The translations under genes and the position numbers were made by a program. Positions 1 through 6,908 of a DNA stretch of 64,000 nucleotides are shown piece after piece (the first letter of the stretch is position 1; every line of letters starts with the position of its first letter). Under the pieces are notes generated by a model, which had not been told where the DNA came from, did not search any database, and saw only the letters and a program-made list of their open reading frames with translations. Where the stretch lies: the NCBI RefSeq assembly GCF_900107235.1, contig NZ_FNPF01000017.1, positions 1 through 64,000 of the forward strand, in the 5' to 3' direction. Origin of the DNA: Citreimonas salinaria. GTDB lineage: Bacteria > Pseudomonadota > Alphaproteobacteria > Rhodobacterales > Rhodobacteraceae.

Positions 1-348
1 CAGCGGCCCGTCGGCGCGGCGATAGGGGACCTGAACGGCCAAGGTCTTCTGCCTCCGGCACAGGGTGGAGAAGTCCGGAACGGGCCAATCCAGCCCCGCC
101 AGTTTCAGCAGGCTCGCCACCATCCCGGCGGTCTGGCGAAGCGGCAGCTTGAACAGGATCTTGATAGACAGGCAGAGTTGTATGGCCGCATCGGAAAACA
201 CTGGCGGGCGTCCCGGCCGACCGTCATGCGGCGCGCGCCACGTCATGTCCTTATCGACCCAGATCAACAGCGATCCCCGCTTCCGCAGTGATGCGTTGTA
301 GCTGGACCAGTTCGTGGTGCGATAGCGGGCGGGAGGAGGCTTGCTCAT
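1..348 (-). CDS. IS5-family transposase, N-terminal 116 residues (partial)
   Basis: Reading leftward from the ATG at 348, the frame is open to the window edge. It encodes MSKPPPARYRTTNWSSYNAS and continues with a DUF4096-like N-terminal domain (WVDKDMTW, GRPGRPPVFSDAAIQ) and the family segment ending DFSTLCRRQKTLAV. This is the DNA-binding N-terminus of IS5/IS427-type DDE transposases common in Rhodobacterales. The catalytic DDE domain is outside the window. It would act on the ends of its own IS. Whether the full gene is intact cannot be judged here. Confidence 0.88.
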   Translation of the reverse strand, partial: MSKPPPARYRTTNWSSYNASLRKRGSLLIWVDKDMTWRAPHDGRPGRPPVFSDAAIQLCLSIKILFKLPLRQTAGMVASLLKLAGLDWPVPDFSTLCRRQKTLAVQVPYRRADGPL

Positions 349-413
349 GCACCGCGTCTAACGCCATGGATTCGAAAAGTGAATCCTTCGCCGTCTGACT
401 TGTGCAACAACGC
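1..413 (-). mobile_element. IS5-family insertion sequence, partial (window edge)
   Basis: The left edge carries the 5' part of a transposase gene followed by about 65 bp of non-coding DNA ending in TTGTGCAACAACGCC near 413. Reversed, this starts GGCGTTGTTGCACAAG, which resembles the terminal repeat of IS427-type IS5 elements. Right of this point the sequence becomes in-frame serine recombinase coding DNA, so the IS end is placed near 413 by inference. The other end and any target duplication are outside the window. Confidence 0.7.
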
Positions 414-1583
414 CGTCTCACGGGGGTAATCTTCTTCAAGGATCTGAGGGATAAGGTCCATCGCGGCATGGTCGGCAACATCCGTGAGGGCCTCAGTGCT
501 GGCGGGAAGGCGTATGGCTACTCTCCGGTTTTCGGAAAGCCCGGCGAACTGCAGGTCGAAGAGCATGAAGCCGAGGTGATCCGGCGGATTTTCCATGAAT
601 ACGCCGACGGGGCTTCCCCGCGTCAGATCGCTCATGATCTCAATGCAGAGGGGATCTTGCCTCCGAGGGGCGGGAAGTGGAACGCCTCGACGCTGATCGG
701 CAGCGCCGATCGGGGCTACGGCATCCTCCGCAATGCCATCTACTCCGGAATCCTGGTGTGGGACCGCGTGAAGATGGTTAATGTGCCGGGATTAAAGAAG
801 CGGATCAGCCGCGTGAAACCGCGCGAGGAGTGGAAATACGCTGAGGTGCCGCATCTGCGGATCGTCGATGAGGTGCTCTGGGACGCTGTCCAAGAGCGGC
901 TCTCGCAGCAGTCTCAGGCGAAATCGGCCGGTAAGTCGATGCGCACACCCGCCCGGCCATTTTCGGGCCTTCTGAAGTGCGGCTGTTGCGGCGGTGGTAT
1001 GGCGATCCATGACCGAAAGGGAAGTGCGATCCGGCTCGCGTGCTCGACCTCCCGCGAGAGCGGGTCTTGCGACAACACCGGGAAGTTTCGCCTGGATCAG
1101 ATCGAGGGTGAGATCTTCTCGACCCTTCACGACCATCTCCTGCATCCGGCTTACATCGAGGAGTATATCTCCGCATACGATCAGGAGCGCAGGGCATTGG
1201 CCGACGCGGGCAGGGCTGATCAGGGTAAGCTCGAGCGGGACGTCGCAGAGGCACGCAATCGGTTCGAGCGCCGTCTGAATCTCTACGAACGCGGTGTCCT
1301 CGATGGCGATGACGGCGAGGCGAAACTCCTGGACGCGAAGAAAAGTCTTCGTGCCGCGGAAGCCAAACTTGCGGCCTTGGACGCAGCTGATGAGGGTATC
1401 GTCTTCGATCCGGCCACGCCAGCGCGCTACGCGTCCGCCCTTCGCGACCTCGTGGCTTCGCTCACCTCACCTGATGGCAAGCCCGACAACAAGGCACGGG
1501 ATGCGGTGAGAGGGCTCGTCTCGGAGATTATCGTCTCTCGTCCCGAGACGACGGTATCCCAGTCGAGGTTAGGGGGCGCTTGA
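414..1583 (+). pseudogene. Serine recombinase C-terminal part, interrupted by IS
   Basis: The frame encodes the recombinase domain of large serine recombinases (KDLRDKVHRGMVGNIREG, GGKAYGYSPV), a zinc-ribbon segment with CGCCGG and later Cys residues, then a coiled coil of about 80 residues. The N-terminal resolvase catalytic domain with its active Ser is absent; the frame runs directly into the end of the IS5-family element. A GTG within the IS end at 402 would give a chimeric protein but is probably not a natural start. The family cuts and rejoins att sites of phages and islands. This copy is likely dead unless the 5' half survives left of the IS. It ends only 40 bp before the tRNA-derived repeat at 1624, so it belongs to a neighbouring, probably older, island. 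Confidence 0.8.
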
Positions 1584-1623
1584 GAGCCCTCATCTCGAAC
1601 TCGATTTTCGAGTGGGGGGTGCG

Positions 1624-1639
1624 ATGGTAGCGGAGGAGG
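1624..1639. repeat. att core, left copy (16-bp direct repeat)
   Basis: ATGGTAGCGGAGGAGG matches exactly the tRNA-Met 3' end at 24174-24189. It lies 162 bp upstream of the integrase start. Flanking bases differ on both sides (GTGCG before and CTACC after, against ATGTT and GACTT on the right), so the identity block is exactly 16 bp. Confidence 0.88.
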
Positions 1640-1758
1640 CTACCGGCATCTGGTATCGTGCAATCTCGGTCCATCTCACAAGTCACTGTCATAACGATGT
1701 GAATCCGGCGCTTCGTTCTCATGCGGTCTTGCGCAATCTCTTCCAATCTCGTCTCAGA

Positions 1759-1780
1759 TGATGGTAAGAATGATGGAAAG
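1759..1780 (+). repeat. Paired arm-type sites, left end
   Basis: TGATGGTAAG at 1759-1768 and TGATGGAAAG at 1771-1780 form a 12-bp-period pair just upstream of the integrase. A matching pair in the same orientation occurs at 24099-24120 inside the right end. Candidate integrase or excisionase arm-binding sites; this role is inferred from position and repetition. Confidence 0.6.
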
Positions 1781-1800
1781 GATGAAGGGGCGAGGCCTAT

Positions 1801-2964
1801 ATGGGGAAGCTGACAGCGCGGAAGGTTGCGACGCTCAAGGACCCGGGCTTCTACGGTGATGGCGGCTGCTTGTATCTCGCGGTGGGCGAGGGGAACTCGA
1901 AGTCATGGGTTCTGCGGACCGTTGTTCACGGAAAGCGCCGCGATTTTGGCCTCGGTTCGGTGAGCCTCGTATCCTTGGCTGAGGCACGCGACCTTGCGGC
2001 CGAGCTGCGCAAGGTTGCGCGTAAGGGTGGCGACCCGGCGCTGCACCTGAAGCGTGAGACACTGACCTTCGAGCAAGCGACCCGCCGGGTGCACGAACAA
2101 CTGAGCGAGTCCTTTGACAGCGAAGGGCACGCTGCCCGCTGGATAGCCGGGATGGAGATACACGCGTTCCCGAAACTCGGGGACCGCCCGATAGACACGA
2201 TCCACAGCCCGGATATTCTCGAAGTCCTTTCCGTAATCTGGGTGGGTAAGCACGATACTGCCAGGCGCATAAAACAACGTATGAGCAACGTTTTCAGTTG
2301 GGCAATACAAGCCAAACATTACCCGCACCCCAACCCGGTTGCCGAGATTGAGACCGGGCTTCCGAGGATCAAGCACCAGGCTGAACACATGGAGGCTATC
2401 GACTGGCGAGAGGTCCAGGAATTTATGGTCAAACTGAAGCGCAGGGAAGGTAACGCGGCTCGCTGCTTGGAATTCATTCTGCACACGCTGGCGAGATCCA
2501 GAGAGGCACGTGAAGCGTGCTGGGACGAGATCAATGGCCAACTCTGGTTGGTGCCTCCGTCTCGGATGAAGCGTCGCATCGGGCACCGGGTTCCCTTGTC
2601 GTCCGGCGCTCTGGACGTGCTTGAGCGAATGAACGGGTTCGGGAGAGAACTGATCTTCCCTAGCGCGCATTCCAGGCGGGCAGGTGAACAACCCCTGTCT
2701 GATACAGTGTTCAAGGCGCTGATGAAGCGGATGGGGTACCCCGACCTCACTACGCACGGCTTTCGCAGCACCTTCCGCGACTGGTGTTCGGAGTACGCGA
2801 GGGTCGAGCGCGAGGTCGCTGAAGCAGCACTGGCCCACGCATACGGGGACAAGACAGAGCGCGCCTATGCGCGTTCGGATCTCTTCGAGCGGCGCGTCGA
2901 GATCATGGAGTTGTGGTCGTCCTTCCTCTCGGGCCAGGATGCCAAGGTGGTGAAGCTTGCCTAG
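1801..2964 (+). CDS. int: Tyrosine-type site-specific integrase (P4 family)
   Basis: A 387-aa protein of the usual length for P4/DUF4102-type integrases. Residues 1-85 are the arm-binding DUF4102-like domain (LTARKVATL, GCLYLAV, FGLGSVSLVSLAEARD). The core-binding region follows at about 88-185, and the catalytic domain at about 200-370 has the first Arg near 232-234, H319-x-x-R322 in THGFRSTFRDW, His346 and the nucleophile Tyr356 in ERAYARSD. It should catalyse integration into, and with an AlpA-type partner excision from, the tRNA-Met 3' end. It starts 162 bp inside the left att core, and the AlpA-like gene follows. The catalytic set looks complete, so the element may still be mobile. Confidence 0.93.
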   Translation: MGKLTARKVATLKDPGFYGDGGCLYLAVGEGNSKSWVLRTVVHGKRRDFGLGSVSLVSLAEARDLAAELRKVARKGGDPALHLKRETLTFEQATRRVHEQLSESFDSEGHAARWIAGMEIHAFPKLGDRPIDTIHSPDILEVLSVIWVGKHDTARRIKQRMSNVFSWAIQAKHYPHPNPVAEIETGLPRIKHQAEHMEAIDWREVQEFMVKLKRREGNAARCLEFILHTLARSREAREACWDEINGQLWLVPPSRMKRRIGHRVPLSSGALDVLERMNGFGRELIFPSAHSRRAGEQPLSDTVFKALMKRMGYPDLTTHGFRSTFRDWCSEYARVEREVAEAALAHAYGDKTERAYARSDLFERRVEIMELWSSFLSGQDAKVVKLA

Positions 2965-3034
2965 TCCGCGGTCCTTAAACTTCGGCGAAACCGCGGCGGT
3001 TTATTCCTCCCATCAGTCATTGGAAGGAATAAGG

Positions 3035-3235
3035 ATGATTGATCGAATACTGCGCCGACCGGAAGTCGAGGAAGCTGTCGGACTTAGCCGGGCCACCTTG
3101 TACAGAATGATCGAGCGCGGGGATTTTCCGCGGCCAACCAAGCTCGGCGAGCGAGCCGTCGGATGGCGGGAAAGTGCCGTTGAAGTGTGGCTGCATCGAA
3201 GATCCTTGGAAACGAACGCGAGTGAAGGCAAATGA
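3035..3235 (+). CDS. AlpA-like MerR-type HTH regulator / excisionase candidate
   Basis: A 66-aa protein (MIDRILRRPEVEEAVGLSRA...) with the AlpA/Vis winged-HTH pattern: LRRPEVEEAVGLSRATLYR, then IERGDFPRPTKLGERAVGW and a C-terminal helix. The ATG at 3035 is chosen because a GGAAGGAATAAGG Shine-Dalgarno region directly precedes it; the longer frame opening at 2957 lacks this. It lies directly after int, where P4-like elements encode the regulator that turns on integrase or acts as directionality factor. It overlaps the next gene by ATGA, so the two are translationally coupled. Confidence 0.85.
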   Translation: MIDRILRRPEVEEAVGLSRATLYRMIERGDFPRPTKLGERAVGWRESAVEVWLHRRSLETNASEGK

Positions 3236-3921
3236 AGCCGATAGATCCCGCCAGTGCCATAGATGCTGCGAAGTCATTTTTCGGACCCATTGAGGGCGAG
3301 CCGCGAGTTCCCGCCACCGCCGTGCTTCTCAGGGAAGTCATCCACGCCCTAGAGATAATGTGGGGGTACAGCGATCAAGAGCTGCAGTATGGGCACGACC
3401 CTAGAGGCGCATATGCAGTGCTCCATGCTCTAAAAAACGCCGACCTTGTCGCACGCGTTTACGACCCTGGACATCCAGTGGCCGAATTCCCGGTAATCCC
3501 GACTCCGTCGTGGCCGCATCCTCCTGACGAAGCTCCGCGCTCTTTCATGGAGCCCGATGACGCCGACGCAGTGAGCCCTGTATCTAGCTATTGGATATCG
3601 ACCATCGAATATGACCAGGACTGCCGCGGCTACGTCGGACACCTCCCCGTTGTGCCGAGAGAGGAAGCGGAGGCATGGCTGAAGCGCGCTGGCGCATCAC
3701 GGAATTACCCCGCCATTCCAAGGCGGCTAACTCATGCAGACACCGAAGCGGTGTTCCTAGAGTACGTTGCTGAGTTCAATAACGCCACGCCACCCACTCA
3801 GGCGGAGCGTAAAGTTTGGCGTCAGCGGCACGGAATAGGGCGGGATCGTCTAAGTGAGCTGGTGAAAGACTTGGCTCCGGAGGAATGGAGTCGGCCCGGA
3901 CGGCGCAAAACCAAGATTTAA
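3232..3921 (+). CDS. Hypothetical protein, coupled to AlpA-like gene
   Basis: A 229-aa protein with no domain I recognise. The N-terminal half (about 20-75) is helical and contains the segment ALEIMWGYSDQELQYG. The middle is Pro-rich (PVIPTPSWPHPPDEAP). The C-terminal part (about 185-229) is basic and helix-turn-helix-like (QAERKVWRQRHGIGRDRLSE), followed by an RPGRRK tail. Its start overlaps the AlpA-like gene stop by ATGA, so it is co-translated with the regulator. A DNA-binding or regulatory role is possible from the basic tail and position; nothing stronger can be said. Confidence 0.6.
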   Translation: MKPIDPASAIDAAKSFFGPIEGEPRVPATAVLLREVIHALEIMWGYSDQELQYGHDPRGAYAVLHALKNADLVARVYDPGHPVAEFPVIPTPSWPHPPDEAPRSFMEPDDADAVSPVSSYWISTIEYDQDCRGYVGHLPVVPREEAEAWLKRAGASRNYPAIPRRLTHADTEAVFLEYVAEFNNATPPTQAERKVWRQRHGIGRDRLSELVKDLAPEEWSRPGRRKTKI

Positions 3922-3945
3922 TCGCGCGAAAAACTGACACCGAGC

Positions 3946-3980
3946 GATTTCGGCGTGATTTTCGGCGCGATTTCAGTCGG
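3946..3980 (+). repeat. Three near-tandem GATTT(T)CGGCG units
   Basis: GATTTCGGCGT (3946), GATTTTCGGCGC (3957) and GATTTCAGTCGG (3969) follow each other at 11-12 bp spacing in the leader of the second AlpA-like gene. They lie after the stop of the previous gene at 3921, about 35-70 bp before the ATG at 4014. A regulator-binding array is inferred. Confidence 0.4.
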
Positions 3981-4013
3981 TCAGGATGGGACCATCCAAG
4001 AGAGGATGAGCCC

Positions 4014-4265
4014 ATGACCAAGAATTTCGCAGGAAACCACGCTACAGCGCCGCTGGCGACTGCCGCCCCTCATCACGCCACAGACCATCTCTACTCCGAC
4101 CGAGACGCCGCCGAACTTCTCGGTTGTGGTCGCTCCACGCTCTGGCGCTGGGCCGCCGAGGGCATCATTCCGAAACCCCTGAAAATTGGCGGCATGAGCC
4201 GCTGGAAGCTCTCGGATTTGCAGGCGGTCATCGCCAAGGCCGAAGCACAGAGGGAAGCCGCATAA
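4014..4265 (+). CDS. Second AlpA/MerR-type HTH DNA-binding protein
   Basis: An 83-aa protein. After a 25-residue flexible leader comes YSDRDAAELLGCGRSTLWR, then AAEGIIPKPLKIGGMSRWK and LSDLQAVI, the typical AlpA/excisionase-like winged HTH with the recognition helix around CGRSTLWR. The ATG at 4014 is preceded by an AGAGGATGAG ribosome site; the same frame is open upstream to 3885 but that stretch overlaps the previous gene and carries the repeat units. Having two AlpA-type proteins in one element suggests one acts as directionality factor and one as operon regulator. Which is which is unknown. Confidence 0.78.
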   Translation: MTKNFAGNHATAPLATAAPHHATDHLYSDRDAAELLGCGRSTLWRWAAEGIIPKPLKIGGMSRWKLSDLQAVIAKAEAQREAA

Positions 4266-4270
4266 GAAAA

Positions 4271-4312
4271 CCCCCACAAACCCGACCGGGTTCGCAGGGG
4301 CGTTGTTCTTTC
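4271..4312 (+). terminator. Possible hairpin after second AlpA-like gene
   Basis: CCCC at 4271-4275 can pair with GGGG at 4297-4300, with an inner AACCC-GACC-GGGTT stem at 4279-4292, followed by a modest T-rich tract (GTTGTTCTTTC). It could separate the regulator gene from the replication-like operon. The stem is imperfect. Confidence 0.35.
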
Positions 4313-4371
4313 AGCGGCAATTGAGAGCATAGCGAAGCGGCTCGGTCCTTTCAACTCGAAAGGCCAACACC

Positions 4372-4728
4372 TTGAAGACCACAGACAAGAAACCGCCCGA
4401 AAACGCGCGCCGGATCTGGCGCGTCGCAGACCTCCCTCAACGTCGTGGGGAAGCATGGTACGGCATCGCGAACTACGATCAACCAGAGACGGCACACCTA
4501 CTGGCGAAGCGGAAGCGCCAGGTTCTGGACCTTCTAATGCAAGGACCGGTCTACTGCGCATCCCCGGTGCGGATCAGCGACATCGTCTTCGTCTTGAAGC
4601 GCGAGAACGGGCTGGAGGTCGACACGGAATTCTATCCGGGCGACCCTGAAACCGGGGCCGGCCAATACGGCGTCTACTTCCTGAAATCGCGCGTACGCCG
4701 CCTGATCCGTCAGGAGGTCGCAGCATGA
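4372..4728 (+). CDS. Hypothetical small protein, winged-helix-like, first gene of replication-like operon
   Basis: A 118-aa protein. The stretch LAKRKRQVLDLLMQGPVYC, then ISDIVFVLKRENGLEVDTEF and GVYFLKSRVRRLIRQ, has the pattern of a small winged-helix DNA-binding fold with a long wing. It is the first of five genes chained by ATGA or TGATG overlaps (4372, 4725, 4838, 5038, 6000), so it is co-expressed with a PC4-like protein, a Spo11/Topo VI A-like protein and a putative initiator. I do not recognise a named family. A DNA-binding role in replication or its control is inferred from fold pattern and context. Confidence 0.65.
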   Translation: MKTTDKKPPENARRIWRVADLPQRRGEAWYGIANYDQPETAHLLAKRKRQVLDLLMQGPVYCASPVRISDIVFVLKRENGLEVDTEFYPGDPETGAGQYGVYFLKSRVRRLIRQEVAA

Positions 4729-4841
4729 GAATTCAGGAAAATCGGCTCGACAATCAGACCCGACGCATCCGGTGGCAAACCGGACTTCCTGAAAATACCG
4801 CGCGGCTTATCGCCGGCTTGGCGTACGGGAGCGGCCGATGA
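4725..4841 (+). CDS. 38-residue basic peptide, coupled on both sides
   Basis: ATG at 4725 overlaps the previous stop (ATGA), and its own TGA at 4839 overlaps the next start in the same way. The 38-residue product is MRIQENRLDNQTRRIRWQTG followed by an 18-residue hydrophobic/basic tail ending LAYGSGR. It is basic (RRIRW). The perfect overlap at both ends is the main evidence that it is translated. Function unknown; it could simply maintain coupling. Confidence 0.55.
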   Translation: MRIQENRLDNQTRRIRWQTGLPENTARLIAGLAYGSGR

Positions 4842-5041
4842 CGCACGTCGCGACCATCCGGAAGAACCAGCGCGAGGAAGTCCGCGTGTCCGTGGACGAG
4901 TTCAAGGGGCGGAAGCTGCTGAACGTGCGCGTCTGGTTCGAGGCTGAGGCCGGGGAGTATCGCCCCGGCAAGCAGGGCATTGCCCTTCGCCTGGACCTAG
5001 TCCCCGAACTCGTCGCCGCTATCCAAGAGGTGGGGCAATGA
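4838..5041 (+). CDS. PC4/p15-type ssDNA-binding protein
   Basis: A 67-aa protein that is almost only the PC4 (transcriptional coactivator p15) domain: IRKNQREEVRVSVDEFKGRK, then LLNVRVWFEAEAGEYRPGKQGIAL and a C-terminal amphipathic helix (LVPELVAAIQEV). PC4-like proteins in bacteria and phages bind single-stranded or melted DNA as dimers through a curved beta sheet and dimerising helix. It lies between the 38-residue peptide and the Spo11/Topo VI A-like gene with ATGA overlaps. The natural inference is a ssDNA-binding accessory to element replication or recombination. Confidence 0.8.
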   Translation: MTHVATIRKNQREEVRVSVDEFKGRKLLNVRVWFEAEAGEYRPGKQGIALRLDLVPELVAAIQEVGQ

Positions 5042-6000
5042 GCGAAGTTACAGCCAGCCGTAAAATCCCGATCAGCGGAAATGAGGCTGGCCGTAAAACC
5101 GGCCGGAACCGCGGGTATATCCCGTCCTACGCTCCGCAGGCTAAGACCCGTGAGCTGCTGGATCAGGCGCAGGCGGTCCTTGCCGAGTACCGGGAATACT
5201 GGCCCCTGACCTGTCGGCAAATCTTCTACCGGATGGTCGGTGCGCACGGCTATGACAAGACGGAGGCCGCCTACGGGCGGCTCTGTCACCACCTCGCCAA
5301 TGCGCGCCGCGGCAAGCTGATCCCATTCGACGCGATCCGCGATGATGGCGTTACGACGTTCAGCGTGGGGCACTTCGATGACCGCGACGCGTTCCTGCGC
5401 CATGTCCGCCGCCTCGGTGAAGGCTACAAGCGCAACAGGCTGACGGCGCAGGGCGTCCACATCGAGGTCTGGTGCGAGGCGGCCGGGATGCTGCCCCAGC
5501 TGCACCGGGTGGCCGAATGGTACTCCGTGCCCGTGTATTCGTCCGGAGGCTTCGACAGCCTGACCGCGAAGAAGCGGCTGGCGGATCGCATCTGCCAGAT
5601 GGAGAAGGAAGCTGTCATCCTGCACCTCGGGGACTATGACCCCAGCGGGGTTTCCATTTTCGACAGCGTGGCGGCGGACGTGACAGCGTTCGTCATGGCG
5701 GACCGACCCCACGGGCTGGTCAGTGCCGAGTTCGATCGCGTGGCGCTGACCCGTGAACAGGTGCAGGCCCATAACCTTCCCACGGCCCCCGCGAAAGCGA
5801 CTGACAGCCGCTCCAAGGCCTGGACGGGCGGCACGTGCCAGCTGGAGGCCCTGCCGCCCAACGTGATCGCGGACATCCTGAAAGAGGCTATCGACCGCCG
5901 GATCGACTGGACGCAGTTCGTTGATGATCTCGATGCCGAGAAGCATGACCGCCTGATGATCTCGGGACTGTTGCCGGCGCCTGATGGGAGGGCCGGCTGA
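5038..6000 (+). CDS. Stand-alone Topo VI A/Spo11-like protein (catalytic Tyr plus TOPRIM)
   Basis: A 320-aa protein. Around residues 55-70, PLTCRQIFYRMVG matches the winged-helix (5Y-CAP) catalytic motif of Topo VI A/Spo11, with candidate nucleophile Tyr64. The C-terminal half has a TOPRIM pattern: Glu147 in VWCEAAGML, then D199-Y-D201 in LHLGDYDPSGVSIF, preceded by VPVYSSGGFDSLTAKKRLA. Topo VI A normally works with the GHKL ATPase subunit B, and no such gene is in this element. It could be a topoisomerase-like transesterase, a nicking or cleaving enzyme at the nearby iterons, or a recombination initiator. It overlaps the PC4-like gene by ATGA and the initiator-like gene by TGATG. Confidence 0.75.
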   Translation: MSEVTASRKIPISGNEAGRKTGRNRGYIPSYAPQAKTRELLDQAQAVLAEYREYWPLTCRQIFYRMVGAHGYDKTEAAYGRLCHHLANARRGKLIPFDAIRDDGVTTFSVGHFDDRDAFLRHVRRLGEGYKRNRLTAQGVHIEVWCEAAGMLPQLHRVAEWYSVPVYSSGGFDSLTAKKRLADRICQMEKEAVILHLGDYDPSGVSIFDSVAADVTAFVMADRPHGLVSAEFDRVALTREQVQAHNLPTAPAKATDSRSKAWTGGTCQLEALPPNVIADILKEAIDRRIDWTQFVDDLDAEKHDRLMISGLLPAPDGRAG

Positions 6001-6503
6001 TGGGACGTGACAAGCGCAATGAGCAGCGGCAAGAGCATTTCACGACGCTGACCCGCCCCCTGATGGAGACGGACGCATGGCGGGCGCTCTCGCCCGTCGC
6101 GCAGGCCCTCTATCCGTGGATCAAACTCGAATGGCGCGGCCCGAAGGCGAACAACAACGGGAAGATTAGCCTCAGCGTCAGGCAGGCCAAGGGCCGCATG
6201 GGCATCGGTATCAACACGGCTGCCCGCGCATTCCATGAACTCCAGGCCAAAGGCTTCCTCGTCGTCCGCGAACATGCGTGCCTTGGCATCGGCGGCGAGG
6301 CACGGTCACCGGCGTACGAGATCACCGAGATCCCGCTTCCGCATTCCGACACGAACGTAGGGCGGCGTCTCTACAACGAGTGGCGACCAGGGCGCGATTT
6401 CCCGGTTCTCAAGGCCGCAGCCCACAACCCGAACGGCAGCCGCAAAATTCAGAACCCTGTCATCAAATTGGTGACGTGCCGTCACCAAAACGGTGACGTC
6501 TGA
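6000..6503 (+). CDS. Winged-helix replication-initiator-like protein with iterons in its 3' end
   Basis: A 167-aa basic protein. Residues about 20-100 resemble plasmid/phage initiator-like winged helices (LMETDAWRALSPVAQALYPW, then GKISLSVRQAKGRMGIGI and TAARAFHELQAKGFLVV). Residues about 140-167 (NPVIKLVTCRHQNGDV) are encoded by the first iteron palindromes, so the coding end and the DNA repeats overlap. The gene begins at the last base of the Topo VI A-like stop codon. Such a protein may bind the iterons to start replication and repress its own operon. No primase, helicase or polymerase domain was seen. Confidence 0.68.
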   Translation: MGRDKRNEQRQEHFTTLTRPLMETDAWRALSPVAQALYPWIKLEWRGPKANNNGKISLSVRQAKGRMGIGINTAARAFHELQAKGFLVVREHACLGIGGEARSPAYEITEIPLPHSDTNVGRRLYNEWRPGRDFPVLKAAAHNPNGSRKIQNPVIKLVTCRHQNGDV

Positions 6504-6596
6504 CATGGTTGCCGTCACCAAATCAGTGACGGGGCGTCACCAAATCGGTGACGAACAGGCCCGTTTCAGCACGCTCCACGTCACCATTTCAGTGAC
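6459..6596. repeat. Five 17-bp palindromic iterons, helically phased; candidate origin
   Basis: Units with consensus GTCACCAAATCGGTGAC start at 6459 (GTCATCAAATTGGTGAC), 6481, 6514, 6536 and 6580. Each is an inverted repeat (GTCACC/GGTGAC or GTCACC/AGTGAC) around a 5-base centre. Start-to-start distances are 22, 33, 22 and 44 bp, all multiples of 11, so the sites face one side of the helix. The first two lie inside the 3' end of the initiator-like gene and the rest just after its stop. The array fits an iteron origin or an autoregulatory operator cluster. Confidence 0.75.
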
Positions 6597-6683
6597 ATCC
6601 TTACTTACCATACCCACAGGCGCTTGCGCTTACAGGCGACAGGCAGCGACGGCGCATCGTGGGCAACTACACGAGGTGCAAGC

Positions 6684-6908
6684 GTGACCCGCCAGAACCA
6701 ACCCCATACCTCCCGGCGCTTCGACCCCAGCGAACCCGGCGACCGTAACAACGGGCCGGAAACGGACGCCAGCGCCGCACCCCAGATCCACCACGACACG
6801 GACGACGGTCCTAGCGAAGGCGAGAGCCTTCTCGGCTGGGTGTTCCGCAGAGTCCTGGAGCAGGACCAAGCCATGCAGGAAAAGGAGCAGGCCAAATGGC
6901 TCAACTAG
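6684..6908 (+). CDS. Small acidic hypothetical protein
   Basis: About 74 residues from a GTG at 6684 preceded by ACGAGG; the frame is also open from an ATG at 6624. The product is polar and disordered at the start (TRQNQPHTSRRFDPSEPGDR) and ends in a helix (LLGWVFRRVLEQDQAMQEKE). It overlaps the following ejection-like gene by 13 bp, a typical phage arrangement. No family recognised. It could be a small virion or chaperone-like partner of the next two proteins, by position only. Confidence 0.5.
   Translation: MTRQNQPHTSRRFDPSEPGDRNNGPETDASAAPQIHHDTDDGPSEGESLLGWVFRRVLEQDQAMQEKEQAKWLN

Noticed and set aside
402-1583. Full-length serine recombinase starting at the GTG at 402
   Set aside because: The GTG lies in the IS end (TTGTGCAACAA), and the catalytic resolvase domain is missing; treated as an interrupted gene from about 414.
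6459-6596. CRISPR array
   Set aside because: Repeats are 17-bp palindromes with gaps of 5-27 bp, partly inside a coding region, and there are no cas genes. The pattern is iteron-like.
6493-6687. 64-residue ORF after the initiator-like gene
   Set aside because: It is read through the iterons and has no ribosome site; the residues simply reflect the repeats.
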